Shown here one piece after another: positions 56,641 through 64,000 of a stretch of DNA of 64,000 nucleotides (positions are counted from its first letter, which is position 1; each line of letters begins with the position of its first letter). The notes under the pieces are model-generated. The model was not told the origin of the DNA and searched no databases. It worked only from the letters and a program-made list of their open reading frames with translations. The DNA is from Takakia lepidozioides (lineage: Eukaryota > Streptophyta > Takakiopsida > Takakiales > Takakiaceae), in contig JAKLZA010000278.1 of the NCBI GenBank assembly GCA_030704615.1, positions 1 through 64,000 of the forward strand, read 5' to 3'. The position numbers and the translations under genes are program-made.

Positions 56641-59600
56641 AGTTTTATGTGTCCACTTGTCACTGATTCTATGGATCGTGTAACTTTAGTAGGCTGTGTT
56701 GAGCTGTGACAGGCTGTGTCATACTGTGTTACGCTGTGATAGGCTGTGTTGCACTGTGGTAAGCTGTGATAGGCTGTGACACGCTGCGGTAGGTTGTGAT
56801 AGGCTGTGTCACGTCGTGACGGGCTGTGATAGGCTGTGTCACGCCGTGCCGGACTGTGATAGGCTGTGTTGCGCCTTGCTGGGCTGTGATAGGCTGTGTC
56901 ACGCCGTGCTGGGCTGTGATAGGCTGTGTCACGCCGTGCTGGGCTGTGATAGGCTGTGTTGCGCCTTGCTGGGCTGTGATAGGCTGTGTCACGCCGTGCT
57001 GGGCTGTGATAGGCTGTGTTGCGCCTTGCTGGGCTGTGATAGGCTGTGTCATGCCGTGATGGGCTGTGATAGGCTGTGTCACGCCGTGATGGGCTGTGAT
57101 AGGCTGTGTCACGCCGTGATGGGCTGTGATAGGCTGTGTCACGTTTGTTTTGCCCACCCCGGTCATATATACTGGGCCTAGCGACAAGTGTTCCATACTC
57201 TGTTCGTAACACTGGTGCAGCCCGTGACTGCTCTTGCGGTTCAACATGCAAATCATGCTGCAGGGGTTTGTCATGGATACCACTGTACCCCTTCAACTTA
57301 TTTGCATTGACTCTTCCCAGCATTTCTTTGTTAATGGTTTGTAACATGGCTGTGTTGTTATCATACATCTTTTGTATGACATAAGGTCCTTTCCATGGTG
57401 ATTTAAGCTTAGAAGCTTGAATCTTTCCTTTCTTCTGCAACCATAGAACCAAATCCCCCGTCTTAAAAGTCTTTAATTTGCCTTCATCAAACTGTTCCTT
57501 TCGCTTCATCTGAATTCTGGTCATATTATCAGCTGCATCAGCACGTACTTCTTCCACATGGTATAATTCATGTTTCCTGACCTTGATGGAGTCTTGCAAT
57601 TCCATTCTTTTTCCCCACTCCGTTCTCATGGTAGGTAACAGGAATTCCACTGGAAGTAAGGCTTCCATACCATAAACTAATTGGAATGGTGTATACTTTG
57701 TGGTGACTTTATACGAAGTCCTGTATGACCATAAAGCTGTCAGCAGCTTTGTATCCCAATCCGTTCTGTTTGCATTGACTATCTTAGCCAAGATAGTACA
57801 TAGTATTTTGTTGGTAGCCTCTGCCTGTCCATTACCCTGTGGGTAATATGTTGTACTCTTTCTATGCACAATCATAAACTCTTTAGTCAATAACTCAATG
57901 GTCTCATTCATGAAGTGACTTCCTTGATCACTGATAAATTCTAAGGGACATCCAAATCGTGTAAGTATGTTCTCGTACAGGAACCTTGCTGTGGACTTGG
58001 CTGTGTTGTCCCTCAAAGCTTTAGCTTCCACCCACTTTGTAGTATAATCAGTGGCTGTAATTATGTACCTGTTTTGTGTATTCTTGGATGGTGGATTAAT
58101 TGGTCCAACAAAGTCTAGTCCCCATTTCTGAAATGGTTCCGTAGGCATTGTAGGATGCAAGGCCATTCTTCCAGATCTCTGCAAAGGTCCTAGCCTCTGA
58201 CATTCATCACACTTCTGACAATACTCATGTACATCTTTGAACAAAGTAGGCCACCAGTATCCTGCGAGTAGTATCTTTCTACTGGTAGTCTCTTCTCCAA
58301 AATGACCTCCAGCCACTCCTTTATGAACTTCCTCCAAGACTTTATTTACTTCATGGTGGTACAAGCATCGTTTTAGTACTCCATCAGGTCCTAACTTATA
58401 CATTCTGCTTCCTACCATAGTATAAGGTAAAGCTCTGATAGCAATTCTCTTCCTCTGCTCCTTACCATAACTAGGTGGGCACTGACCATGAGCAAGGTAG
58501 TATCTGATTGGCCACTGCCAATCTAACCATTCATCTGCACTTCCTTGCACCTCCATTACAAATAAACTCGCATCAGGTAACTGATCGTCCACTCCTGTGG
58601 CGGCCTCTCCTGTTGTTAGTCGTGACAAATGATCTGCCACAAGATGCAAACGGCCAGGCTTGTAAATAACCTCGAACTCAAACTCATGCAAGATTATTAA
58701 CCACCTCGCTATCCTTCCACTTATCAAAGGTTTGTTCACCAGATATATCAGAGCCTGGTGATCCACATAAAACATAAACTTTCTTCCCAATAGGTAATGC
58801 CTGAATTTCTTCACTGCATAGATCATTGCCAATGCTTCTCTTTCCGTTGTGCTATAGTTCCTCTCAGCACTGTTCATCAACCGGCTAGCATAGTACACAG
58901 GTGAATCTATATTCCCTGTAACATTCTGGGCTAACACCGCTCCCAACGCTTCTCCTGATGCATCGCAGTGAACATGAAATACTACATGCCAGTGAGGGTT
59001 AATCAGCACAGGTGTAGTTGTTACTGACAGTGTAAGTTCCTCAAACGCCTGTTGACATTCAGCTGTCCATGCAAACACTGCATCTTTCTTCAGAAGCTTG
59101 CTCAATGGTGCTGCTATTTGTGCATACCTTTTGACAAATCTTCTGTAATAACTGGTTTGCCCAAGGAATCTCCTTAAACTCTTAACATTCACTGGTGGTG
59201 GAGAGACTTTAATGGACTCTGTCTTCCTGGGATCCACAAGGAGTCCCTTCTTACACACAATGTGTCCCAGAAGCACCCCTGAGTTCACACAGAAAGTACA
59301 CTTCTCTGGGTTCAAGCCCAGACCTCTCATCCTGCATCTGGCCAGGCATAACTCCAATTTATGCAAGTGCTCATTCTTAGAGCTGTACACACTGAAATCA
59401 TCCAAAAACACCTGCATGAAATCATCCAGATACTCTTGAAAAGATTCACTTATCACTCTCTGAAAGGTCGCTGGTGCATTACAAAGTCCAAAGGGCATGA
59501 CTTTGTATGCATAAGCCCCCCAGTCTGTGATGAAAGCTGTTTTCCCTTGGTCTTCTTCTGCCACTTGCACTTGATTATAACCACTGAAGCCATCCATGAA

Positions 59601-60026
59601 TGAGTACATCTCATGGCCTGCCACAGTGTCTAATACTGCTTCTGTGAATGGCAAAGGGAAAGGATCTTTCTTCGTACAAGCATTCAGCTTCTTATAGTTC
59701 ACACATACTCTTAGTTTGCCATTCTTCTTGGGAACTATAACAATGGGTGACAACCAAGTTGTATACTCTATTGGGTATATAAACTTAGCCTCAGCCAACT
59801 TCTTTATCTCTTCTCCAACCTTCTGTGCGTAGTTGGGATTCATTCTATACCTCGCCTGCTTGATTGGTACTGACCCTGGTTCCAGTTCAATTTTATGCTG
59901 ACAGACTTCAGGTGGTATCCCTTTTAGATCCTCATAGCTCCAAGCAAATACATCTCTGTATTTGATGAACAAGCTTTTAGCTTCTTCGAAGAATTCCGGC
60001 TCCAAATCAGCTCCTACTTTCACCAT
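56625..60026 (-). CDS. pol: RT, RNase H, integrase and repeat peptide (element 3, 1,133 codons)
   Basis: An intact RT-RH-INT block: FAWSYED and VPKKNGKLRVC motifs, the FLDD catalytic box near residue 210, RNase H with CDASGEALG near 355, integrase HHCC from about 560, catalytic D/D/E in GLDFVGP, ISDQGSHF and NGQAEATNK, and the GPY/F module near 915. It continues in frame into fifteen decapeptide repeats (DTAYHSPARR type), showing that the repeat is translated as an extension of integrase. It stops shortly after, because of a missing A near 56645. The start ATG overlaps the protease-frame stop (ATGGTGA). It encodes the enzymes for cDNA synthesis and integration; this is the best-preserved enzymatic block in the window. 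Confidence 0.93.
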   Translation of the reverse strand: MVKVGADLEPEFFEEAKSLFIKYRDVFAWSYEDLKGIPPEVCQHKIELEPGSVPIKQARYRMNPNYAQKVGEEIKKLAEAKFIYPIEYTTWLSPIVIVPKKNGKLRVCVNYKKLNACTKKDPFPLPFTEAVLDTVAGHEMYSFMDGFSGYNQVQVAEEDQGKTAFITDWGAYAYKVMPFGLCNAPATFQRVISESFQEYLDDFMQVFLDDFSVYSSKNEHLHKLELCLARCRMRGLGLNPEKCTFCVNSGVLLGHIVCKKGLLVDPRKTESIKVSPPPVNVKSLRRFLGQTSYYRRFVKRYAQIAAPLSKLLKKDAVFAWTAECQQAFEELTLSVTTTPVLINPHWHVVFHVHCDASGEALGAVLAQNVTGNIDSPVYYASRLMNSAERNYSTTEREALAMIYAVKKFRHYLLGRKFMFYVDHQALIYLVNKPLISGRIARWLIILHEFEFEVIYKPGRLHLVADHLSRLTTGEAATGVDDQLPDASLFVMEVQGSADEWLDWQWPIRYYLAHGQCPPSYGKEQRKRIAIRALPYTMVGSRMYKLGPDGVLKRCLYHHEVNKVLEEVHKGVAGGHFGEETTSRKILLAGYWWPTLFKDVHEYCQKCDECQRLGPLQRSGRMALHPTMPTEPFQKWGLDFVGPINPPSKNTQNRYIITATDYTTKWVEAKALRDNTAKSTARFLYENILTRFGCPLEFISDQGSHFMNETIELLTKEFMIVHRKSTTYYPQGNGQAEATNKILCTILAKIVNANRTDWDTKLLTALWSYRTSYKVTTKYTPFQLVYGMEALLPVEFLLPTMRTEWGKRMELQDSIKVRKHELYHVEEVRADAADNMTRIQMKRKEQFDEGKLKTFKTGDLVLWLQKKGKIQASKLKSPWKGPYVIQKMYDNNTAMLQTINKEMLGRVNANKLKGYSGIHDKPLQHDLHVEPQEQSRAAPVLRTEYGTLVARPSIYDRGGQNKRDTAYHSPSRRDTAYHSPSRRDTAYHSPSRHDTAYHSPARRNTAYHSPARRDTAYHSPARRNTAYHSPARRDTAYHSPARRDTAYHSPARRNTAYHSPARRDTAYHSPSRRDTAYHNLPQRVTAYHSLPQCNTAYHSVTQYDTACHSSTQPTKVTRSIESVTSGHIKLQENG
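56690..57143 (-). repeat. 30-bp coding minisatellite (element 3)
   Basis: Fifteen units, the longest version here, encoding decapeptides DTAYHSPSRR, DTAYHSPARR and NTAYHSPARR and then degenerate forms. The alternative sense frame (VTQPITAHHG) and both tested antisense frames are also open, so antisense ORFs here are artefacts of repetition. Confidence 0.94.
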
Positions 60027-60994
60027 CTCGGTTCCTCCTGAGTTCCCACATTTACTTCTCTCACCTGCTCATCAGCTGTGATTGTCCAACCAGTCACCAC
60101 TTCATCCTGTAAGCTCACAGTGGCTGGTTCTTCTAGGATTTCTATCTCTCCCTCCTTTTCTTCATAGAAATGTGATGGGTAACAGCTGGTTTCCTCTTCA
60201 ATTGGTGTTGCTGTCACTACACCACAGCAGATACCTCTCAAACAACTTAGGCTTTCCAGCCGCATCTCTGCAACCTGCTCCCATTCTGGGTGTGCAGCAA
60301 ATAGGGTAGCTTCCTGCTCCTCATCCAGTCCTCCCTTCCAGTCATACTCTCTGACTCCTCGAGGTCTTCTTGTAGCAGGTAATCTACTAGATTTCTTTGT
60401 GGTAATTTGTATCTCGTGCATCCCATTATGCACAGTTAGTAACTGAGAATTCCAGTCATGGAATACCCTGGCCTGTTTCAGCCACGGACGTCCCAATAAT
60501 AAGGAGTAAGCCTCCATGACTTCATCCATTTTTAATACAGTTACTGTGATCATAAAGATCATTTTCTGTATCTGTATCTTAACTCCTCTTATTAATCCCA
60601 ATGGCTGTACACTTCTTTGATCTGCCATTGTTACTGTAAATGGGGCTGGTTTCATGTTACTTAGACCAAGCTTCTTCCTTAATTGGTCTGTCATGATATT
60701 TACTCCAGAACCACCATCTATCAGTACATCAGTTAGTTCTGTGCTTCCAATTCTCAATTGGATTACTGGCATAGAATCATCAAAGTCCATGACTGGTTCT
60801 CGCCCTTCCGGCTTCACATTATAACTGGTCACCTTGCTGTTCAGGTCTGTGTTTCCTGTCTCTTGGGCAATTCGATTGATTGCCTGATACAGCCTGTGCC
60901 TACAATAAGGTGCCACAGCTAATAGCTGTCCAATGGTAATTTCTGCTTTGGTCTGACATATTACTTCAGCCAAAGTCTCTTCATTACTTTGCAT
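60020..60994 (-). CDS. Protease-region frame (element 3, 324 codons)
   Basis: It carries the aspartic protease motif VLIDGGSGVNIM and LLLGRPWL, after a spacer that in element 2 joins gag, and before a linker to RT. It ends EEPRW followed by TGA that overlaps the RT-frame ATG by ATGGTGA. In element 2 this junction is fused in frame by one additional base. Its first Met is internal to the gag-PR frame. A frame break near 61030 separates it from gag. Confidence 0.82.
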   Translation of the reverse strand: MQSNEETLAEVICQTKAEITIGQLLAVAPYCRHRLYQAINRIAQETGNTDLNSKVTSYNVKPEGREPVMDFDDSMPVIQLRIGSTELTDVLIDGGSGVNIMTDQLRKKLGLSNMKPAPFTVTMADQRSVQPLGLIRGVKIQIQKMIFMITVTVLKMDEVMEAYSLLLGRPWLKQARVFHDWNSQLLTVHNGMHEIQITTKKSSRLPATRRPRGVREYDWKGGLDEEQEATLFAAHPEWEQVAEMRLESLSCLRGICCGVVTATPIEEETSCYPSHFYEEKEGEIEILEEPATVSLQDEVVTGWTITADEQVREVNVGTQEEPRW

Positions 60995-61400
60995 GTCTGC
61001 ATCTTTTTTTTCCTTTCTTCCTCACTCCCTCTTTTTCTCCATCCGAATCAGAGGAATCTGCCACAGGAATATCAGTACTCTTTTGCATTTCCCTTATAGT
61101 ATCTGCCACTTCCTTGTGCAGTTCCTTCTCATCTTTCCAAGTCTCTTCATCTTCAGGCATATCATTGCCACTTCCAGTCTCATCTTCTTCCTCTTCTACT
61201 GGAGGTATTAGTTTGGCTTTACTTCTTGTTACTATCATTGTACTTACTTCTGGTACAACACATGGCCTAACCATGTGAGCTGCCACCACTGGGCCCTCAT
61301 TCACAGGAGCTCTCATCTCATTCTGGTGTCTTATCCAGAATGAACAGGCTGCCTTGCGATGTCCTGGCTGATTACAATAGTAACATAGCTCTTCACCATT
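60984..61400 (-). pseudogene. Gag C-terminal fragment with third zinc knuckle (element 3)
   Basis: The piece between two one-base losses (near 61470 and 61030). It includes the third CCHC knuckle, encoded just upstream of the first Met at 61316, then the NEGPVVAAHMVRPC and TRSKAKLIPP regions and an acidic stretch. It is in frame with both neighbours in element 2. Confidence 0.75.
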
Positions 61401-63279
61401 GGGTCCTCGCCCTTGGTCTGTCTTGGATTATTTCTATAATCCTGATTCCCGGGCTGGTAATTCCCCTTGGATTACCCTGATAGTTGCCTCTGGAATTTCC
61501 TTGGTAATTCCCTCTTGAATTACCTCTCCCTTCCATGCCATTGTTATAACCACCAGACCTACCATAGTGGTCCTGATCATTGCTTCTTCTTGGCTGGGGC
61601 TGCACCTGATGCACCCTCACTTGCCTAGGTTCTCTTGCAGCTGTCCTTCTGTTGTAGTAACAATTCTCAGTAGAATGGTTATCCATTTTACAGATAGTAC
61701 AGTGTTTCTCCTTCATGTGGCATTCTGTAGTGGTATGGCCTTCATTCTGGCACTTTGCACACCATACACCCTTCCTCCAATGTGTTGCAGCCTCTGTGGC
61801 ATACTTCTTCAAGATTTCTTCCAATCTTTTCTCATAGTTATCCCTCTTCAACTTTTCCTTTCTCTTACTCTTTCTTTTTAGTTCTTGCTCTTCTTCTTCA
61901 TCTGACTCATCTTCAGAGTCCTCATCTTCCTTTTTCTCTCTCCTGAGCATTCCCAATTGCTCAATTCTGTTTGCAGTTTCAAATGCCTCCTCCACTGTAT
62001 TATGGGGTAACATATCCACTTTCTTCTGCAACTCTGGTCTTAGTCCACTCACAAACCAAGTCTTCTGTAAACCGGGTGCTGGTACTGCAGCCAGCTTTTT
62101 CATCATCAATTCCATCTTCTCCATATACTCTTCAACAGTTTCATGCTTCTTCTGCTTCAGCTGTTGTAAACTTCCATACACTTCATCCTCAGTTTTACTT
62201 GTCCTGAACCTATTTCGAAATGCTGTATTCAAGCCATTCCAGGTTAGGAAATGATTATCAGGGAATCTTGCATACCATTCACTTGCTTTCTTGATAAGTG
62301 AACAAGGAAACAGTCTCATCTTGGCATCATCGCCATTCTCATTGTTCACTATACACATGTGCTCAAATTGGCTAATGTGTACATCGGGATCCCCTTTTCC
62401 TGAATATATTGGAAAGGGTGGTTTTGCCCGTGTTGGTTGTAACGCCATCTGTGGCCCTACCTTCTGCCCACTGACAGGTGCTGGCACCCTTGCTGGTGCT
62501 GGTCCTTCTGGACCTGTTGTTTTTGTGGTGGATCTTCCACCAAGTGGTGGCCCTTGAGCACTCCCTGCTTCTGGCCCCACGATATTCACAGTATTCCCAG
62601 CTTCAGTTGCACTACTTCCCACACTCCCTGTCCCCCCAGAGCCAGATCCAGGCAGCCCGCCTGATCCCCCTGAGCCGACACCTTCGTTGGCCTGTGATCC
62701 AAGTGCTCCACTTGATCCAGGTCCAACGGGTTGGGATGTCCTGGTTGTAGTCTCAACCTCAGCTGTTGGGTCTACTTCTTCATATTCTTCCTCTTCCAAT
62801 TTCTTCTCTCTGTTTTCATCCTCCAAGTTCTGCCCTTGGGTTTCTTCTTCACTCATGTAACTCAACTGTAATGGTGTTGGAGAGTCTGAACTCTCCGTTG
62901 GCTCTGCCACATCCTCATCTCCTTCTTCATCTTCTGCTTCAGAAACTGGAGTTCCTGCTTTTGGTGTTCCATGCCAACTCTTATCAAAGATTTCTGTCAA
63001 GTCTTTTATCCAAGGATGTACCTCAGATCTTTCACCTCGTGATTGATCTTCTTCCTGTACCAATTCCCTTAATCTTTCTTGCAAAGAAACAGAAGGAGTG
63101 GCATCCAACTCTAGTTCTTCCGGTATAGGTGATGCACTTTTTGATCTTGATGGTGTGAGAGGTCCAGATGATTCCCCTATGTCTATTCCTCTCTCCCAAA
63201 GATATGGATAATTAGCTTTCAGATAGCTTTCTCTTTTTGATGAATATCTTTGTCGTCTAGCTTCTCTTTCATCACTCAT
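61393..63279 (-). CDS. gag: Gag (element 3, 628 codons)
   Basis: It starts with MSDEREARRQRY, like element 2, 21 bp after the ORF-X stop. It contains an acidic, Ser/Gly-rich N-terminal half, the retrotransposon gag domain (PFPIYSGKGDPD, ASEWYARFPDNHF), two adjacent CCHC knuckles and the start of the RGN/GNY repeats. It runs off-frame after about residue 600 because one G is missing in the G run near 61470, so the third knuckle is lost from this frame. It would form the particle shell and bind RNA; whether the truncated form works is unknown. Confidence 0.9.
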   Translation of the reverse strand: MSDEREARRQRYSSKRESYLKANYPYLWERGIDIGESSGPLTPSRSKSASPIPEELELDATPSVSLQERLRELVQEEDQSRGERSEVHPWIKDLTEIFDKSWHGTPKAGTPVSEAEDEEGDEDVAEPTESSDSPTPLQLSYMSEEETQGQNLEDENREKKLEEEEYEEVDPTAEVETTTRTSQPVGPGSSGALGSQANEGVGSGGSGGLPGSGSGGTGSVGSSATEAGNTVNIVGPEAGSAQGPPLGGRSTTKTTGPEGPAPARVPAPVSGQKVGPQMALQPTRAKPPFPIYSGKGDPDVHISQFEHMCIVNNENGDDAKMRLFPCSLIKKASEWYARFPDNHFLTWNGLNTAFRNRFRTSKTEDEVYGSLQQLKQKKHETVEEYMEKMELMMKKLAAVPAPGLQKTWFVSGLRPELQKKVDMLPHNTVEEAFETANRIEQLGMLRREKKEDEDSEDESDEEEEQELKRKSKRKEKLKRDNYEKRLEEILKKYATEAATHWRKGVWCAKCQNEGHTTTECHMKEKHCTICKMDNHSTENCYYNRRTAAREPRQVRVHQVQPQPRRSNDQDHYGRSGGYNNGMEGRGNSRGNYQGNSRGNYQGNPRGITSPGIRIIEIIQDRPRARTQW

Positions 63280-63300
63280 GTCCCATGTCTTTCATTTCTT

Positions 63301-63996
63301 TTAATGTGGCAATAACCAAAACTCTCTTCTGTAATATCTCTCGTATATGCCTGGATTTCTTTCAAGCTTCAATGCACCCTTGGCTATACTTGAAGTCTCC
63401 GTTACCATATAACCATATGGCAAACAAGTCTGAAAAGCTGTTCTTGGTGTGAGTTTGATCCACAAAATATCCTTTGGAATCCAATTCTTTACCAGTACAA
63501 GCTCTTCATGCATATGAGTATAAACATTCACCTTTCTTTCTTCCCAGCCTTCAAACTCTACTCGTTTAATGGATAGCAACGCTATCACATAAACTAATGT
63601 TGGTAACCAACGTGCTCTTCCTCTACAGGCTACCTGATAAATCTTTATCACTCCTTTCTCCAGACCCCATTCTGGATCAGCATCATGCACTCGTTTAAGA
63701 ATATTTTCTTTACATCCGTCTGGCAATTCCAAGAACCTTTGAAAGAATTGTTTGGACAATCTTTCTTCCTTCGTTCCACAGGGAATTTGATTCACTTCAA
63801 ATTCTTTAATGGTCCAACCACCATGATCCCACCAGATGCCTGTCACATCTGGTTGTTCATGTCCCAGGTCCCCAGTATGGTCGCCAAATGTCGCGCGGCT
63901 TTTACTCACCCATCCCTTCGCTATCCGAGGCGGAAACTCCAAGATAGAAGAGTTGGAAATCTCTAAGTACTCAGCCCGCGCAGAACAATCAGTCAT
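63301..63996 (-). CDS. ORF-X (element 3, 231 codons)
   Basis: Full-length partner of the element 2 ORF-X. It starts in the LTR, crosses the LTR end (63889) and PBS (63869-63886), and stops 21 bp before gag. It differs from element 2 at a few residues (GDLGH for GELGH, PCGTKE for PCETKE) and at silent positions (Leu TTA for TTG, Ala GCG for GCA). That the frame survives in two diverged copies is the main evidence for coding. No family recognised. Confidence 0.6.
   Translation of the reverse strand: MTDCSARAEYLEISNSSILEFPPRIAKGWVSKSRATFGDHTGDLGHEQPDVTGIWWDHGGWTIKEFEVNQIPCGTKEERLSKQFFQRFLELPDGCKENILKRVHDADPEWGLEKGVIKIYQVACRGRARWLPTLVYVIALLSIKRVEFEGWEERKVNVYTHMHEELVLVKNWIPKDILWIKLTPRTAFQTCLPYGYMVTETSSIAKGALKLERNPGIYERYYRREFWLLPH
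63869..63886 (-). other. Primer-binding site of element 3
   Basis: TGGCGACCATACTGGGGA on the minus strand, identical to the other copies and two bases from the LTR. Confidence 0.88.
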
Positions 63997-64000
63997 GACC
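63889..64000 (-). repeat. Element 3 5' LTR (partial, window edge)
   Basis: The last 112 bp of the LTR, ending GCGCGACA at 63889 on the minus strand. It includes the splice-donor-like GGGTGAGTAA and the ORF-X start codon. The rest lies beyond the window. Confidence 0.9.

Larger units (their letters stand above)
52204..64000 (-). mobile_element. Element 3: Ty3/gypsy LTR retrotransposon, 3' LTR truncated, 5' end outside window
   Basis: Minus-strand copy of the same family: partial 5' LTR (63889-64000), PBS, intact ORF-X, gag, PR, RT-RH-INT, 30-bp repeats, ORF3, PPT and only ~209 bp of 3' LTR. It has fewer lesions than element 1: single-base losses near 61470, 61030, 56645 and 55709, plus the PR/RT break shared with element 1. 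It shares residues with element 1 against element 2 (for example YIPQEQLMASYLQ versus YIPREQLMASYLK), so elements 1 and 3 belong to one subfamily. Confidence 0.94.

Noticed and set aside
56690-57143. CRISPR-like regular 30-bp repeats
   Set aside because: There are no unique spacers, the units are contiguous and translated in frame with integrase, and the context is a plant retroelement.
1-64000. Elements 1 and 3 as halves of one inverted duplication around element 2
   Set aside because: Elements 1 and 3 lie in the same orientation, have different lesions and different flanks.

Overview
The window looks like nuclear DNA from a green (streptophyte) plant with a large, repeat-rich genome. It is built from three copies of one Ty3/gypsy LTR retrotransposon family and a 3.7-kb tandem repeat array. 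I see no host protein gene, rRNA, tRNA or CRISPR array. The plant assignment rests on the non-chromovirus Ty3/gypsy type (protease with a DGG active site, reverse transcriptase with an FLDD box, integrase with a GPY/F module and no chromodomain) and on a primer-binding site compatible with a tRNA-Arg. I cannot name the species. A non-angiosperm host is possible but unproven.

Layout: 1-13230 is element 1 (minus strand). Its 3' LTR is cut by the window edge and its coding region is broken by many small indels. 13231-27531 is a head-to-tail array of a ~3.69-3.71 kb monomer. 27532-40925 is element 2 (plus strand, 13,394 bp). It is complete, has near-identical LTRs and a 5-bp target duplication (GCTAC), and sits inside the array. 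40931-51783 is the continuation of the array. 51784-52206 is a short unexplained segment rich in GCTCATG. 52204-64000 is element 3 (minus strand). Its 3' LTR is truncated and its 5' LTR runs off the window.

Family architecture, best seen in element 2: a ~1.02-kb LTR carrying a CACAGCC minisatellite; a PBS; a 231-codon ORF of unknown function (ORF-X) that starts inside the LTR and reads through the PBS; gag with three CCHC knuckles; protease, reverse transcriptase, RNase H and integrase with GPY/F; a 30-bp coding minisatellite; and a very large 3' region (ORF3, about 1,400 codons beyond the minisatellite) with a long coiled coil, ending 38 bp before the 3' LTR. Comparing the copies, every frame break but one is private to a single copy. 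The family therefore seems to encode gag, pol and ORF3 in one frame of about 3,570 codons. The exception is the protease/RT junction, where elements 1 and 3 share a break with an overlapping ATG/TGA.

The main points for a second look are the fused ORF3, ORF-X across the PBS, the two minisatellites with a common core, two mutually exclusive hairpins in each array monomer, the orphan segment at 51784-52206, and the high indel load in roughly the first 22 kb, which may be assembly error.
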